A DNA stretch of 64,000 nt from Labyrinthula sp. Ha (GCA_015227615.1 JAALGZ010000008.1:1302001-1366000); one strand, 5' to 3'; shown: positions 45,821 to 57,700, counted from the first letter of the stretch. Numbers and translations: made by a program. The notes: a model not told the origin generated them from the letters alone.

Positions 45821-46282
45821 CTAATAACCTTCTACGTTTTGAATAATAAGGCCTGCTCTGTTCCCCCTCATCATTGAGCTGTCTCTGTCTATACAGTTAA
45901 ACAAATCTTTTCCCAAAGGTTTTCGAATAAAGTTAAGTACATCAGAAGACAAACAGATTAATTGATCATCCTGAAGTTTTGTGCTTAATAAATAGTTTTC
46001 AACTATAGTCACAATTCCATAGTTGTTCACAAAGTAAAACTATTTGCACCTATGTGCTTCACAAATTGAGTATATAAAAACAGTTTCTGTTTCAAGTAGC
46101 TTTAAGTAGACATGACAGCTGATATTTTCATCCGCATGTACTTCAGAAAATAGATTGCGATTCAAGAAGCATATATCTAAGTTGATAACCTTATCAAGAT
46201 TAAAACCAATAGCTAGAAACCAGTCAAAGATAAACACTTGGCCAAGCTCGATTGATGTTTTTAGGAAGCCATTCTTATTCAA
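45821..46282 (-). pseudogene. Unknown remnant, one frame split by a single TAG
   Basis: Two minus-strand open frames (46282-46040 and 46030-45821) are in the same phase and separated by one TAG, within AHRCK|FYFVNNYGIV. Read through, they give at least 153 codons with no recognisable domain. The piece lies tail-to-tail with the recombinase pseudogene. It may be the 3' part of a third element gene or captured cargo. It could also be chance, since the window is AT-rich and the ORF is modest. Confidence 0.35.
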
Positions 46283-47897
46283 CAGACCATGATTTCATGT
46301 ATGGTTAAACAATTGAAATGTTTTAGCCATTAGGAAGTGAAAAGGTATACGAAGGACTATTGGTCTTCTTTATTTTCAATATTCTTCTAAACTGTATAGA
46401 GAGCATCGGTGGCAACTTGATCCTCTAGATCCAACTCAAGTCCAGTCAGTACATCAATTATGTGAGTTCATATCTTGCCTCGAACGAAGCATCTATATCC
46501 AGTTCTTGGCTCCACTTGTCATATCGCAGAATATGATAGTTATTAGTTTCTACTGCTATCTCTAAAGTGATCATTTTATTTTGAGTGCTTCTTTTTTTTC
46601 ACTTTCGGTTGAATTACTGTTTCCCGAGTTCAACCAATGAAATTGCGCTATTCGATATTGGAAATCGCATAACAACCTGTCATGCAAATTCAAAACACAA
46701 GTAATTATGGAATTACTTTTTCTTAAATTGTGCTTATTTGCTTAAACAATGAGTTAAGTATCCAATAGCAATAACAATTATTCAACACATTCAAAAACTA
46801 CTATTTAATATATAACTATTTTGATAACTAAGTAATGCATATTTGTACTGCTCTGATTAATTTAGTTGTTAAATTTATTATATTTTTTAAATAAACGGAA
46901 GAAAAATCAACCAAAGATATTTAAGGTATATAATTTATTTAACTTTTTTCTATAAAGAATGAACTCAGTTATTTCCTTCATCAATGCTTAAAAGATTCCC
47001 TTTAACTGAAGTTTCCCATTTTCTGAATACACCAAGCTAAAAGGCTTATTTGTCAAGTGTAAGCCGAGATGGAGAGAAAAACTTTGTTACTGAAAATGAA
47101 AATTACGTTTGAAATAAGTAATTAAACTCAGTTCCAAGTAAATGTTAACAGAGATTAGCGGTTGGGGTTTCCAATTGTGAAAAGGCGAACATATGGTTGA
47201 TGTTGGAATAGGGTTTGTCGAGGCGGGCCTTCCAAAGGCCACTTAAACTCATTGGATGAATTAACTCATTGGATAATATAATTACCCATGAAATAAAAAA
47301 CAAAAACCAGTAAAAAACTCAGATCAAGAACTGAAGTAATTATGCCATGCAGCTATACAAACGTAATAGAAATTGTTTATTATCATTCATAGAAAGAATG
47401 AGGGGTGTATTAATATATATTCAAGTAGACGACAAGCTATCAGAAAGAAGTTGTTCCGATAAATGAAAGTGCATTCTTTTCAGGAAATCGAACAGAAAAC
47501 AGTTGTGACACATTTTCTACACATGAAAGCTCAATCTCATCAATAAATGGAACAGGAAACAGTTGTGAAATTTTAACTAATCAAAAAGAAACACGAGGGG
47601 GTGGATTTATATGTGCTCAAAAGCCAAACGGGGCTAATGTTAGTATTTTCGACAAAAGCTAACCGTTGGCAACGTATATGAAAGAAACAACAAAGAAACA
47701 TCCTAATAAAAGTATTTAAAACCCAGCAAGGTATTTACTATTTATGTTCTTATATTGTAGAATAAAAAGAAGTATAAGGGTTGGCAAGTGAAAGTTGCTG
47801 CTGAGACAAGGAAAGATCATGTGGGCTAAGGAAGTAAGTACGTTCGGAACACTCCCGAGGTAAGACATAAGTAGACGAATATTGTAAGAAAATCTAC
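46283..47897. other. Interior of the TIR element, no gene seen
   Basis: AT-rich. It contains two short direct repeats: AACTCATTGGAT, twice at about 47246-47275, and ACAG(A/G)AAACAGTTGTGA, twice at about 47490-47565. No coding sequence is recognised. Confidence 0.45.
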
Positions 47898-49964
47898 TCA
47901 GCTGTTAAAGTTGAGTCTACTTTGACTCCTTACAACAGTCCCTTTCCTCCTCTGCTTTCTCTTTTTTGGAGACAGGATAGTCGACCCAGAGTGCTGGGAA
48001 AGGGACGTATCCACATCGAAAAAGCTCTCATCAGTGTTCTGTCTCAGGGCGTTTGTCTTCCGTATGACAATAGAGGACACCTTTCTCCACCCTTCATCAG
48101 TGCTATGCTGAGTTTCTTCACATAGTGTTTTGCAAGCAGATTGCAACATTGAGTACCTGACACCTGGTTTTTTGGGGACTAAAAGATCCTTGAAACCAGT
48201 CACTTTAACGTTGTAGCTCAGAGCATCATCTTCTGATGACTCAGCTCTTTCTTACTCTTCCATTGCTACGATGAATAACGGATGGTTATCAAAACGCCAC
48301 CTGGAAAGTAAATGCATCTTCTGAATATATTGGTCTTCCATCCTTATGCAAACATGGGCAAAATGCCTTAACGGGAGATTGAAGTTTGTCCTGAAAGCGC
48401 ATGTGCAATGTGAAATGATGGTTTCATCAACTCTCTCAATAGCCAGCTCAAAATTTCTTGACTCACAGTTCACCTTCTCCATTACCAAGTAGCTTTTGTC
48501 CACGCGACCCAATGAGAAGAAGCAGCCATGGACCCTCTTCAAATCCTCCGTCAACCTTTCACTTACTTCATCCGAAACATCGCCTTCTTCAACAACATTT
48601 TTTTTTGATTTTCTTCAAGGTGTACCTGGTGTAGTCTTTAACTTGTTTGTCACGGTAGGAGATAACTTGGTCAAGGGTCCATCCCTTTGCTTCAGGGAGA
48701 ATTTACCACTTCCTTTGAGCCTAGAATGGAATCCTTCAACACGTTAGGTTGAAACATTTCCAAAGGTCAAGGTCGTTTTAAGAAAAGTCCAGCACACGGA
48801 TTTTTTGTTTTCTTTAATATTTCTTAGGCACGTTTGCTGCTCATGGTCTTAAAAGTTACTCATGAGATTACACATCCCCTCATCAAATTGACCCTGAGAA
48901 ACGAGATCTTCACGCACCAGCTTCTTAAGAGAATTTATGAACGTTTTGAAGTAAACTCCATGAAATTCTTTGGTTCCAGATGAAAAGGAAGAGAAAAGGT
49001 GTTTCACGCAGCAAACATGGACCACTCCAAGATTTTGAGCAGATTTTGCTAGAGCTAGTGCAACATTAGACATGATCATCTTCATCTTCTTCACTTCAAA
49101 GTCAGTAAGGTTTCTTGTCACTTGCATATTATTCTCGGTTTGCATTAGATTGCAAACAAAGTGAACTGTCTTCATGAAAGTGTCAACACCCACGGGAAAC
49201 ATCGACACAAAGATGCACTTAGAAAGCCCGTGAGTTGTGTCGATCTGTACTGAGTCAAAGTACAGATCAACTAATTCTTTTTGTAATTTAGCTTGAAAAC
49301 TTAATCCTTTTAGTGTTGGTCTTCCGTTTTCTTCATTAGCAAAGTACAGTTCAAATCTTCCTTCTTTTGATGAACATTTTTGACCAGTCTTCATTAAAAT
49401 CTGGACGTTAGTGTCTTCAGAGTCTCTTCCTTCAGTTTTAAATCTTTTTACTTCAGGTTGAACTAAAGATTTGTCGAAGTGTACGCCTGGAAACTCACGA
49501 TGCAATGCAACTTCAGTACTGGCCAAGCTGGTGTCAGCTAAACCTAAGTACCTTGACATTTTTAATTCATTTTCTTTTAGATCAGATCGGAACCTTCTTT
49601 CATTTTGATCCAATTTAACTTCATGTCGTGAGTGTTTGAGATTCTTAGTTTGGAAGATTTACTTTGCTAGACTTAGATCGAACCTAATGTTTAACTCAAA
49701 AGTGCAAGTAGGTGAAGAAAGGCATTTAACATTACATCTTCTTGTCATTCTGCTGTTGAAATCAAAGATTTTTTTCGTTTCTTCCTCAACAAACCTGTGT
49801 GATGCGGTTCTTTTCCATCTAAATCTCTTTGCAGCGACGGTGTTAAATACTTCAAATATATTTTCGTGTGCGGAACCTCTTAATACGATCCACTCGTCAT
49901 TTGGAAGCGTTTGGCTCTGTGGTTGGAGGTTTAATTCCGCTGTTTTGGTTGATTTTGTGTCCAT
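47898..49964 (-). pseudogene. Mutator-like (MULE) transposase, broken
   Basis: Read on the minus strand in four main pieces. 49964-49659 is an N-terminal part ending in a C-x-x-x-C-x5-C cluster, perhaps a WRKY/FLYWCH-like finger. 49613-48849 is the catalytic core, with the first Asp in SVQIDTTHGLSKCIFVSMFP, the second position in MIMSNVALALAKS, and a C-x-x-H step in VVHVCCVKHLFSS. About 48760-48560 carries the VEGFHSRLKGSG block. 48554-48252 carries the SWIM-type finger HCTCAFRTNFNLPLRHFAH. A basic C-terminal tail lies at 48203-47898. MULE transposases have a D-D-E core plus a SWIM finger. Here the second Asp reads Asn, the third SWIM ligand Cys reads Leu, and several stops or shifts occur, so it is dead. 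It abuts the right TIR, as expected. Confidence 0.75.
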
Positions 49965-49999
49965 TTGGTTTTGTTTCTTCTCATTTTTTGTTTTTCACA

Positions 50000-51006
50000 A
50001 ATTTGGGCCATGTGGCAAAAAAAAATCATGTTTCCTTAATGGAAACGGTTTTCCAAAGGGTAGCTATCCAAAACCCGATCCCGTTGATATTAGTGAACCA
50101 CAGAAAATTAATTTAAAGCAGCAAAGAAATTGTAATAAGGAGAAACTCAAAAGATTTGTATGAAATTTTTGAGACTTAAGGAAAAATTTATAGATTCTTT
50201 AAATTAAGAAGAGAATCATTATCTATGGGATATTGAAGGAGCCAATTTATCTAAAAAATTCTACACTTGCAAACAAAAAAACACTACAAAGAAAATGGAA
50301 AGACTTTTATTTATTACTAAATATGGAAAAAATAATAAAAAAATTCATAGAAACCTCGAAAAAATTGAACTGGGGAGAAAGAAAATGAAAAACCAAATGA
50401 TGAAGATAAACTCCTTATTTTGTTTGGGTGATTTCTTGTTTTAAAAAATCTACCGAATTACCAGATCAGATTGTACGGCTCGATAAAATGCTCTTAAGAA
50501 CGAAAGACTCTTAGCGCAAAAGTGGACGCAAAAATTCTCCTCTGTTATGAAGAACTTGCAATGGAATAGAAGAAAAACCTCTGAAAGATATCATAGCTAT
50601 TTTTTTTCTCAGGTTTTTTATACCAATTCCTTCAAGATGTTAAGAGGAAACATCCTTCTAAAACTTTATTGCTCAAATAAATTAATTGATATAGATTAAA
50701 GGATTCTTAATAGCCTTAGAACAAGCCAAAAAAGTAGATCCTCTTGCAATGCTCGCTGAGATTTAGCTATTTTGTTTGGGGGAGTTTGTTTTCAAAACAT
50801 GATTTTTCTAAAATCAAAATTTTTAACCTGGCATTGTAACACTGTTGCTTGTAACCGGGATTGCTGTGAAAAAGCTTCCTGGAGTAAGAAATGTTTTTCA
50901 TTTGTCGTTTGTGATTGTACAAGACAATGGCCATCCGAACTCCGCTTAAGAATGGTTTAATTTTTTTCATGTGAAATCTGGTATGATTTTTTAGAAAGAA
51001 AAAGGC
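50000..51006. other. Right sub-terminal region of the TIR element
   Basis: About 1 kb of AT-rich sequence between the MULE pseudogene and the right TIR. A plus-strand frame over 49636-50163 is the shadow of the transposase gene and its leader. No other gene is seen. Confidence 0.5.
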
Positions 51007-51082
51007 TTTCTGGAATTTTCATGACATTTTGTCTTGCAGAACCCGAATTTAGGTAAATTTGTCATACTTTTCCCGGTTAATT
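51007..51082 (-). repeat. Right terminal inverted repeat
   Basis: Ends TTTGTCATACTTTTCCCGG then TTAATT. Its reverse complement matches 42910-42984. TTAATT flanks both ends but also overlaps the repeat itself, so it is not clear evidence of a target duplication. Confidence 0.65.
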
Positions 51083-52431
51083 TATCTCTGGATATTTTAA
51101 GATTTGCGATAAACTTCAGTTAAGGATTACCTTGGTCTGTATCGAGTTTTTTTATATCTTTCTTAACCAAGCGCTATGATGTAGAATAACTCAACTAACT
51201 GTTAATTCACAATACAGTACAAGTTGTTGGATGACTTAACACGGTTAGAAATCATCCTGCAAAGTAAAGTCAAGACGAATGCAGTTTGTTTGAGAGACTT
51301 AACGAGAATATTGGTTACATCAATTACCAAAGCTCAACTAGTAAAGGAAACACATATAAACCTATAAAAGATAAGGACAACGCAGAATCAGATGAAAATA
51401 AAAGTTGTTGCTATGATCAGCGGAAGAATAATTAATAACACAGCGAGAGGTATTTTTTGTGAAGAGGTTGATGTTTAACTACAATAAGAGCCTTAGTTCA
51501 ACTGCTTCATATTGTCTAACCACTCTGACGGTAGGATGAAGGGTTGATGAAACGGAACCAATGCTATCTCACATTCTGAGAGCATGTCATTCAACTGATC
51601 CAAGAAACTGATTGGACATGCAGCTGTGCAGGGCTTATAATAAAGTTGCTCTGTCCTCTTAGGACCTTGCTGTAATTCTTAACACTGGCTTGAAATTTTA
51701 ATTAGCAACCCTAAACAAAGCATAGAAACCCAAGAACCACACTGTGACAAGAACACGACGTATTGGATTTTAACCTTCTATATGGAAACGTATGCCTTAT
51801 ATGACAGATTAGTCCAGCATCCTGCTAGTATATGTTGCTTAATATATACAGGGAAAATGGTTAGTTATGTAGTTAAACTCGTTGAAAGTGCCTTGAGCAA
51901 TTGTCGTAAGTAATAATTACATATCCATTAAGCCTTTAGAAAGAAAAACTGCGATATCAAAGATCTTGATCAGTAATATACTAGCACCACTTAGGACCTG
52001 GTTTATAATTGTATGGTGCATACAAAAAGGTACTTGGGATGAAATTATAGCTTCGAAACAGGAAAACTAAAGTAAAAAAAGTAATAATTTTACAATAATA
52101 CGCTAAGCAAAAATAAATAAGTCAAATTTAGGTTATTTTGAATACGCTAGAAGAGCTTGAATATCTATATAGCCATTCTAACGCGATCTAACTAAATTTA
52201 GTACTTGACTGCATAATGAGAGTTCATTAAAAAAGGAAATCATCGCAACTTCATATTTGTTCCAGACTGAATTTCATACAAGTTAGTAACACAGTCATCA
52301 TCAACTAAACAGCACTTGACAAACGCCTTTATCTATTGTTTTTTCTTTTTTATTCATTATATCTTCAACGAAGTTGATAAAACTTGGAAAGTGACCCTTT
52401 GCAAAGAATACTCGAGTATAAATATTTGAAA

Positions 52432-52442
52432 TTGCCCAAAAT
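52432..52442. promoter_or_regulatory. TTGCCCAAAAT motif upstream of the amidohydrolase
   Basis: Exact copy of the 11-mer at 1220, 147 bp upstream of the start codon. An inverted TTGGGCA follows at about 52481. Role inferred. Confidence 0.4.
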
Positions 52443-52540
52443 ATGAATGTCGCATTTCTTGTTTTAACCGATAAAACCTATTGGGCATTTGCGCAAATCA
52501 AGTCACATTTTAATTCATTTCGGTGATATGCTCAAAGGTG

Positions 52541-52548
52541 ACCGTTAA
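52541..52548. promoter_or_regulatory. ACCGTTAA half-motif upstream of the amidohydrolase
   Basis: Reverse of TTAACGGT, 41 bp from the start codon, with another TTAACCG about 75 bp further upstream. It matches the core of the TTAACGGTTAA sites at other genes. Confidence 0.35.
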
Positions 52549-52589
52549 AACAAGACAAAGTCAAATTAAATTAACAAAAAAAAAATACC

Positions 52590-53747
52590 ATGGGAAGAAA
52601 TCTTTCAAAATGGCAAAACAGTGTGAAAGAAGAAGTATTGTTCCCAGAGCAACGAATCATAGACGCTCATCACCACCTTTGGGATCCTGCTAGAGAACCA
52701 AGAAGAACAAAAAGTGTTGCCAAATTATTTCGAGTGATGCCATACGGTGCACGACAGGCGCTGTTCCGCAAGCTTTTTTCTGAAGATGTGCTTCATTGGT
52801 TCTCCCCTTACACATATGTTGCTGAGAAGTACGTTCTGGAGGACTTTCAAGCTGACTTCGGAGGGCATAATGTTGTTGGCAGCGTCGTGGTTGAATCTGG
52901 ATACCACAAGTCTGACGACTCACCTGAGTTGGCTAATCTAGGAGAAACCAAAATTAATGCAAGATTAAGTGAGAAGAAGAAGTTTCCCATGGCAATAGCG
53001 GCTTCTATTGATCTAACACTTCCTAGAGAAAGAGTTAGACTGGCTATAGAAGCTCATCGTAAAATAACAAACCGGTTTTCCAGTGTTAGACACCAATTGG
53101 CAAAACGTACGACACAAGCATCGCATATATCACCATCAGTTAGGCTTGATAGGATTTTCGAAGCTGTCGAAGCAGTTGAAAAGGACTTGACAATCAAGAA
53201 CCCTTTATTCATGGACAATTTGAAAATATTAGCCGAGGAGGATCTGTGCTTTGAAGCTTGGTGTTATTTTTACCAAATCCCAGATATAATAGCAATTGCC
53301 AGAGAAGTCCCTAATCTGAAGATAATCTTAAACCATATGGGTTGCCGAATAGGAGAAAATGTGTTCCCTGACCAAAAAGAAGTAGCTCTTGTTTGGAGCG
53401 AGTTGATGGAAGAAGTGTCGTTATATCCAAACGTATATGTAAAATTAAGCGGTGTCTTAATGCCAGGCACAGGTTTTCACAAGTTTCATCTTAGAAAGGT
53501 GGCTCCCACAAGTGATGAAGTTGTCGAAGTCTTATATCCTCTTTTTCATCAAGCTGTTTCATGGTTTGGAGTTGAGAGATGTCTGTTTGCAAGTAATTTT
53601 CCTGTGGATAAAACTTCAGTAAACTATGTTGTCTTGGTAAATGCATTTAAAAAATGTTGCGAAAAAGAAGGATTATCATCTACACAAAAAGATAAGCTAT
53701 TTTATCTTAATGCTGCAGTGCTGTATCACCTAGATCATATTGAATAA
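52590..53747 (+). CDS. Amidohydrolase-related (TIM-barrel) metal-dependent hydrolase
   Basis: Single exon, 385 aa. It belongs to the Amidohydro_2-type family, judged from the strand-1 metal motif IIDAHHHLWDP (from about residue 23), the central LKIILNHMGCRIG strand with its His, VYVKLSGVLMPGTG, and the late CLFASNFPVDK with the conserved Asp. Length and motif order fit a complete (beta/alpha)8 enzyme. Relatives include 2-pyrone-4,6-dicarboxylate lactonase and other C-C or ester-cleaving hydrolases. The exact substrate is unknown. The start at 52590 is the first Met after an A-run. The 3' end faces the Nudix gene with 66 bp between stop codons. Confidence 0.85.
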   Translation: MGRNLSKWQNSVKEEVLFPEQRIIDAHHHLWDPAREPRRTKSVAKLFRVMPYGARQALFRKLFSEDVLHWFSPYTYVAEKYVLEDFQADFGGHNVVGSVVVESGYHKSDDSPELANLGETKINARLSEKKKFPMAIAASIDLTLPRERVRLAIEAHRKITNRFSSVRHQLAKRTTQASHISPSVRLDRIFEAVEAVEKDLTIKNPLFMDNLKILAEEDLCFEAWCYFYQIPDIIAIAREVPNLKIILNHMGCRIGENVFPDQKEVALVWSELMEEVSLYPNVYVKLSGVLMPGTGFHKFHLRKVAPTSDEVVEVLYPLFHQAVSWFGVERCLFASNFPVDKTSVNYVVLVNAFKKCCEKEGLSSTQKDKLFYLNAAVLYHLDHIE

Positions 53748-53813
53748 TAAGTCTGTATTAAGTGCTGGATTGAGTTACAAACATAAAAGTTTCGAAACAA
53801 CTGCTGGGTAGTG

Positions 53814-54734
53814 CTATCCATCCTTCAATATCTTTTTGAAGAACGGCAGGGATTTGTCAAACATCTGCTGATACTCCTTGGGTGAAATTAAACCGCAGAT
53901 TTTTGCTATAGACGTCTCATTGTGAACATCAAGAACAAACCAATCTTTCAGTCGATCATTCTCTGGATAATCCACAACTTCTTTATCAACTCGTACGATC
54001 TTGAACTCGGTTAATTTCTTAGGTTCAAGTTCTTTAAGAACTCCTAGACTTTCCTTTACCTCTCCAATAACACCTAATTCTTCAAAAACTTCTCTCAGAA
54101 CAGCTTGTTCTGCACTTTCATCTTCTTCAACTCCACCACCTGCAAAAGTATAACTATTCTCACTTCTCCGCTTAAGTAAAAGAAGTTTTAGTTCGCCTTC
54201 AGTCACTTTGTAGCAAATTCCACCTGAGCGTAATCTATATCCTTCAGGTGTCAGTTTTCTCTCATTTGATGAAATATTTTTTTTGTTCAATTTATATTCA
54301 CGTATTTTGGCTAAAGAAGAAACAAATTTTGGTTCGATCTGCCTAGTGAACTCAAACCCATATTTAGACAGATTTATATTCAGAATAGTATTTGTAGAGT
54401 TTTCAACGAAGAGAAAAAGATATAAACTAGATTCTAGAGATAATATTTTATTCACTTTAGAGGCTAAATTCTTTAATTTTCTCGTGTCTGCATCGTTTGA
54501 GAGTATTACGCCATGTTTACAACCACAACCTATTGGTTTTGCATTTTCTAGTTGGATAAATTCGGATTCTTTGATCATTTTTTGAATAATTTCTGTATCA
54601 GATGGAGGAAAATTGTCAACTGTAGCTATTAATGTCTCATTTGGGGTAAGATTTGGTGATATTGAACACAATAGCTCTCGTAGTTGTTTTTCCTCCATTT
54701 TGTTGTTCATGGTTGTCATGTGGTAATTTCGCAT
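53814..54734 (-). CDS. Nudix hydrolase with an N-terminal extension
   Basis: 306 aa, single exon. The C-terminal half is a Nudix domain. Its box is complete (G-x5-E-x7-REVFEELG), within GGGVEEDESAEQAV followed by LREVFEELGV. It is preceded by a YRLRSGGICYKV strand and followed by a WFVLD strand. Spacing and the basic KRRSENSYTFAGGG entry resemble diphosphoinositol-polyphosphate/diadenosine polyphosphate hydrolases, but the substrate is not certain. The N-terminal ~150 residues are unusual for a small Nudix enzyme and match nothing I know. Several Mets occur at the start (1, 6, 9, 13), so the true start may be as late as MEEKQLREL. Confidence 0.85.
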   Translation of the reverse strand: MRNYHMTTMNNKMEEKQLRELLCSISPNLTPNETLIATVDNFPPSDTEIIQKMIKESEFIQLENAKPIGCGCKHGVILSNDADTRKLKNLASKVNKILSLESSLYLFLFVENSTNTILNINLSKYGFEFTRQIEPKFVSSLAKIREYKLNKKNISSNERKLTPEGYRLRSGGICYKVTEGELKLLLLKRRSENSYTFAGGGVEEDESAEQAVLREVFEELGVIGEVKESLGVLKELEPKKLTEFKIVRVDKEVVDYPENDRLKDWFVLDVHNETSIAKICGLISPKEYQQMFDKSLPFFKKILKDG

Positions 54735-57700
54735 TGCATTTCGCGTATATTTGAATAAGTCTACGAAAAGATGTTAACTATATATAAGGAACTTCTGGTA
54801 TATTCGGAATAATAGCATAAAAGTATTACGACAGGCTTATATTTCAATTATAATCACTTTTTCCATCTAATTGTATACTTCTAAGGGAAAAGAAGAGAAA
54901 ATAATTAATTCAAAGTAACTATTCATATGGTAAAGTATCAACGTTTACTCGTTTTCTATTATTTTCTAAACTGATCATTAGAATAATTAAATTCATGCCA
55001 AAAGAGTAATCTATAGCATCTAACTAAGTTTTTTTTCTCCTAAAATTGCTTAAAATATACCGAACCTTTGGCCTCTTGCTCAAAGTTAATCATATGATCT
55101 AGTACACTATACTAGGTACCAAGAGAGTGTGATTTTTATCCACACCACGTATGTTTTCATACAATTTACATTCTATGCCTAGATATCAGTCAATATAGAA
55201 TCATTTATTTCTATGACTGGAAATATTATCAACTTCCATCTTGGTAGAATTTTCTCTTATCCATTTCATCAACTTTAAGTAAATAATCTATATCAGCCTA
55301 AGGATTATGTTGCTATACCGTCTTTCAAGAACCAAACATTCATGGCCTTGGCTAGTATTCAGGAAACATTAAAAATCTTACAATTTTTAGAATTAAGCTC
55401 AGGATACTAACTGGTATGCATGAAGCTTTAGTTCTATTACGTATCCTATTTATGTTGATTCTCCCTAGAGTTTAATTGTCTGCTTTAGGCAATAAGTGCT
55501 AAAGCCGAATCATTTAAGGCTAAATAATAAACGCATAATATAAGAATATTTTTGTTGTGCTTATTTATGGCACCTTTGAGAAAAAATAGATTACTAGTTT
55601 AACAATGTGTATTTTTACAGCTTAGGTTTAATATTTTCTTACTCAAACTGTAGCTGCTAACCAAAGAATTATTAAAAAACTCTATGACAGGTTTAGATAT
55701 CCATAACTGTTATTTAGCAAGAATAATGATAACAGAGAATATGTATAATTAAATTTGGAATAAAATCATAGCTTAGATACCCCTGAGTTTTTTGTCATTA
55801 TCCGCAACGTTTTTTTTATTACTTTCATTGCTTCTTAAAGACAAATACTGGAAGTGACTCTTTCCAAGGTAGGTAGCTGCAGTAAATGTGCAACAGATAT
55901 CTTATTAAGTAAGTAGAAAACCTCAAACCCCGGATTATTATAGTGATGGATAATATAATCATATCATAGTTGTGATTTTGGTCACTACTTTCAAAATGAC
56001 AAGGAGAATAAGCTTAGCAGTATAAGAAATTGCAGTTGAAATCAACTGAATATACTGAGATATGTAGAGCAGGCTATTCTGCTGCAAAAAATATCATAGT
56101 ATACCAGTTTGAAAGAAAGAATTCCGTAGTTGACCTATGGTGACGAGATTGCTTTAAAGTTTGAATTTGTTACTTCTAAACGCTTCAATAGAAATGAAAT
56201 TATTGTATATTTCATTCAAATAGTTTCACAAATCTTGGAGTGATTTTGCTTCAAACGAAACTTATGCAGGAAAACTCAGTGTATAGACTTGTAGATTTTA
56301 ATTGTTGGAACATCTGCTATCCTGGCTAATGCAAGTTGTTTGTACTTCTATGGCTGCGTCTGTGTAGTTAATGCAAATTTCAACAGTTGATAATAAATCA
56401 GCTTCATATTTTACCAGCAATTATATAAACAAAGATTTAATAGCTTCAAAAATATTCGATTCACAAGAAAAATATTTTTTTCATTGTAACCGTAAGTAAT
56501 CAGAGTATGATGCTATTAGTGATGTCAATACTAAAAAATTCTTGAAATTAGGCTGTATTTCATTTAGAATAAATTGAAACTCGGATAAACTAAACTAGAA
56601 TAGTTGTACCATTTGAAATTGCTAATGAATCAGTACTTTTAGCTACTTGGCAAGAAAAATCTGGCCATATAGATCATTGTTTTGTGGAAGCTACTTAAGA
56701 ATCCTTTAACGCCTATAAATTACTGAAGTATATGAAATCAACCACATACAGTAACATTACTTAGAGATAAGTAATCTTTGATCTCATCAAAAACAGAAAC
56801 AAAAAAGCATAAAAAATATAGGAAAATTATTATACATAACAATTAATGGATGGTCATGTAGCCCCTAAAAATTGTCCAAAACAAAAGATATGAGTTAAAT
56901 TCGTTTAACTCAGAATAATCCAATTATCCATAATACTATTCATTTTCTCCATAGGTCTCTATGGTGTACAGTACTATTCTGAGGGTCTTTTCTTTTCATA
57001 GTCCTGCAAATAAGTTACTCACTCATCCAAAATGAGATGACGCTTACACTGCTATCTTCAGAAAGTTGTTCTCGCAATAGTGGTTACCGCTTGTTGATAA
57101 GACCACAAAATGTAATAAGGACCTGTAACCTATATCTAAGCTATTAAAACAATATTTGGCACCATATACTATTGATGCAACGCATATTCTCCCTCTTATC
57201 CCATTACATTTACAATTTCACAGGAAAATTTTGGCTAGTTTTTTTTTTGCTCAGGTGCATCCCAAAAATGATCAAGTTCTATTTTTGCCGTAAAAAATAA
57301 ACCAGGAAGACTAACCTCTAGTTCTGTCCCTGAAAAACGTCATATTCTTAAAAGAATAATGTTTCAATGTTAAATATCTTATTATGATAAAGTTCAAATT
57401 GTGAAGAAGTTATAAGAAATCATATTGTATTGCTCTAAAAATAAATAAGGAACCAATATTTTCTATTCGACATACGTAGAAAGCCCCAGAAACTATGCTA
57501 GTTACTGTAAAAACTTAAATCAGAGTCAGTTTCAAATAATAAATGAACTTTTAGTTTTATGCAACTCAAAGAATATATCTATTTTGAATAAAAAAGGGAA
57601 TATAATATTAGTATTATCTCTTTCATGGCAATAAAACTTAATATTAAATTTGTTTATATTGTGTTCAACTTGAACCATGATAGTTTTTGAATTCATAAGT

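Larger units (their letters stand above)
42910..51082. mobile_element. 8.2-kb TIR-bounded DNA element with MULE and tyrosine-recombinase genes
   Basis: The left end (42910-42984) and the right end (51007-51082, reverse complement) match in inverted orientation. Both begin AATTAACCG, then A-rich, then the exact AAAAGTATGACAAA, and continue as TTACC-AAA-TT and TGTCAT/GGTCAT blocks. I judge them roughly three-quarters identical by eye over about 73 bp. Between them lie a plus-strand tyrosine-recombinase pseudogene (43509-45663), a minus-strand two-part remnant (45821-46282) and a minus-strand MULE transposase pseudogene (47898-49964). TIRs of this length suit Mutator-like elements. No convincing target-site duplication is visible, so exact ends may be off by a few bases. 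The element is old and immobile by itself. Confidence 0.65.
51083..52589. other. Intergenic region upstream of the amidohydrolase gene
   Basis: 1.5 kb with no gene. The last 160 bp contain two TTGCCCA-type motifs (52432-52442, and inverted at about 52481-52487) and two TTAACCG/ACCGTTAA motifs (about 52464 and 52541-52548), so the promoter is probably here. Confidence 0.55.

Noticed and set aside
49636-50163. Plus-strand open frame of 175 codons
   Set aside because: Most of it is antisense to the MULE transposase N-terminus; composition is low-complexity and no domain is recognisable.
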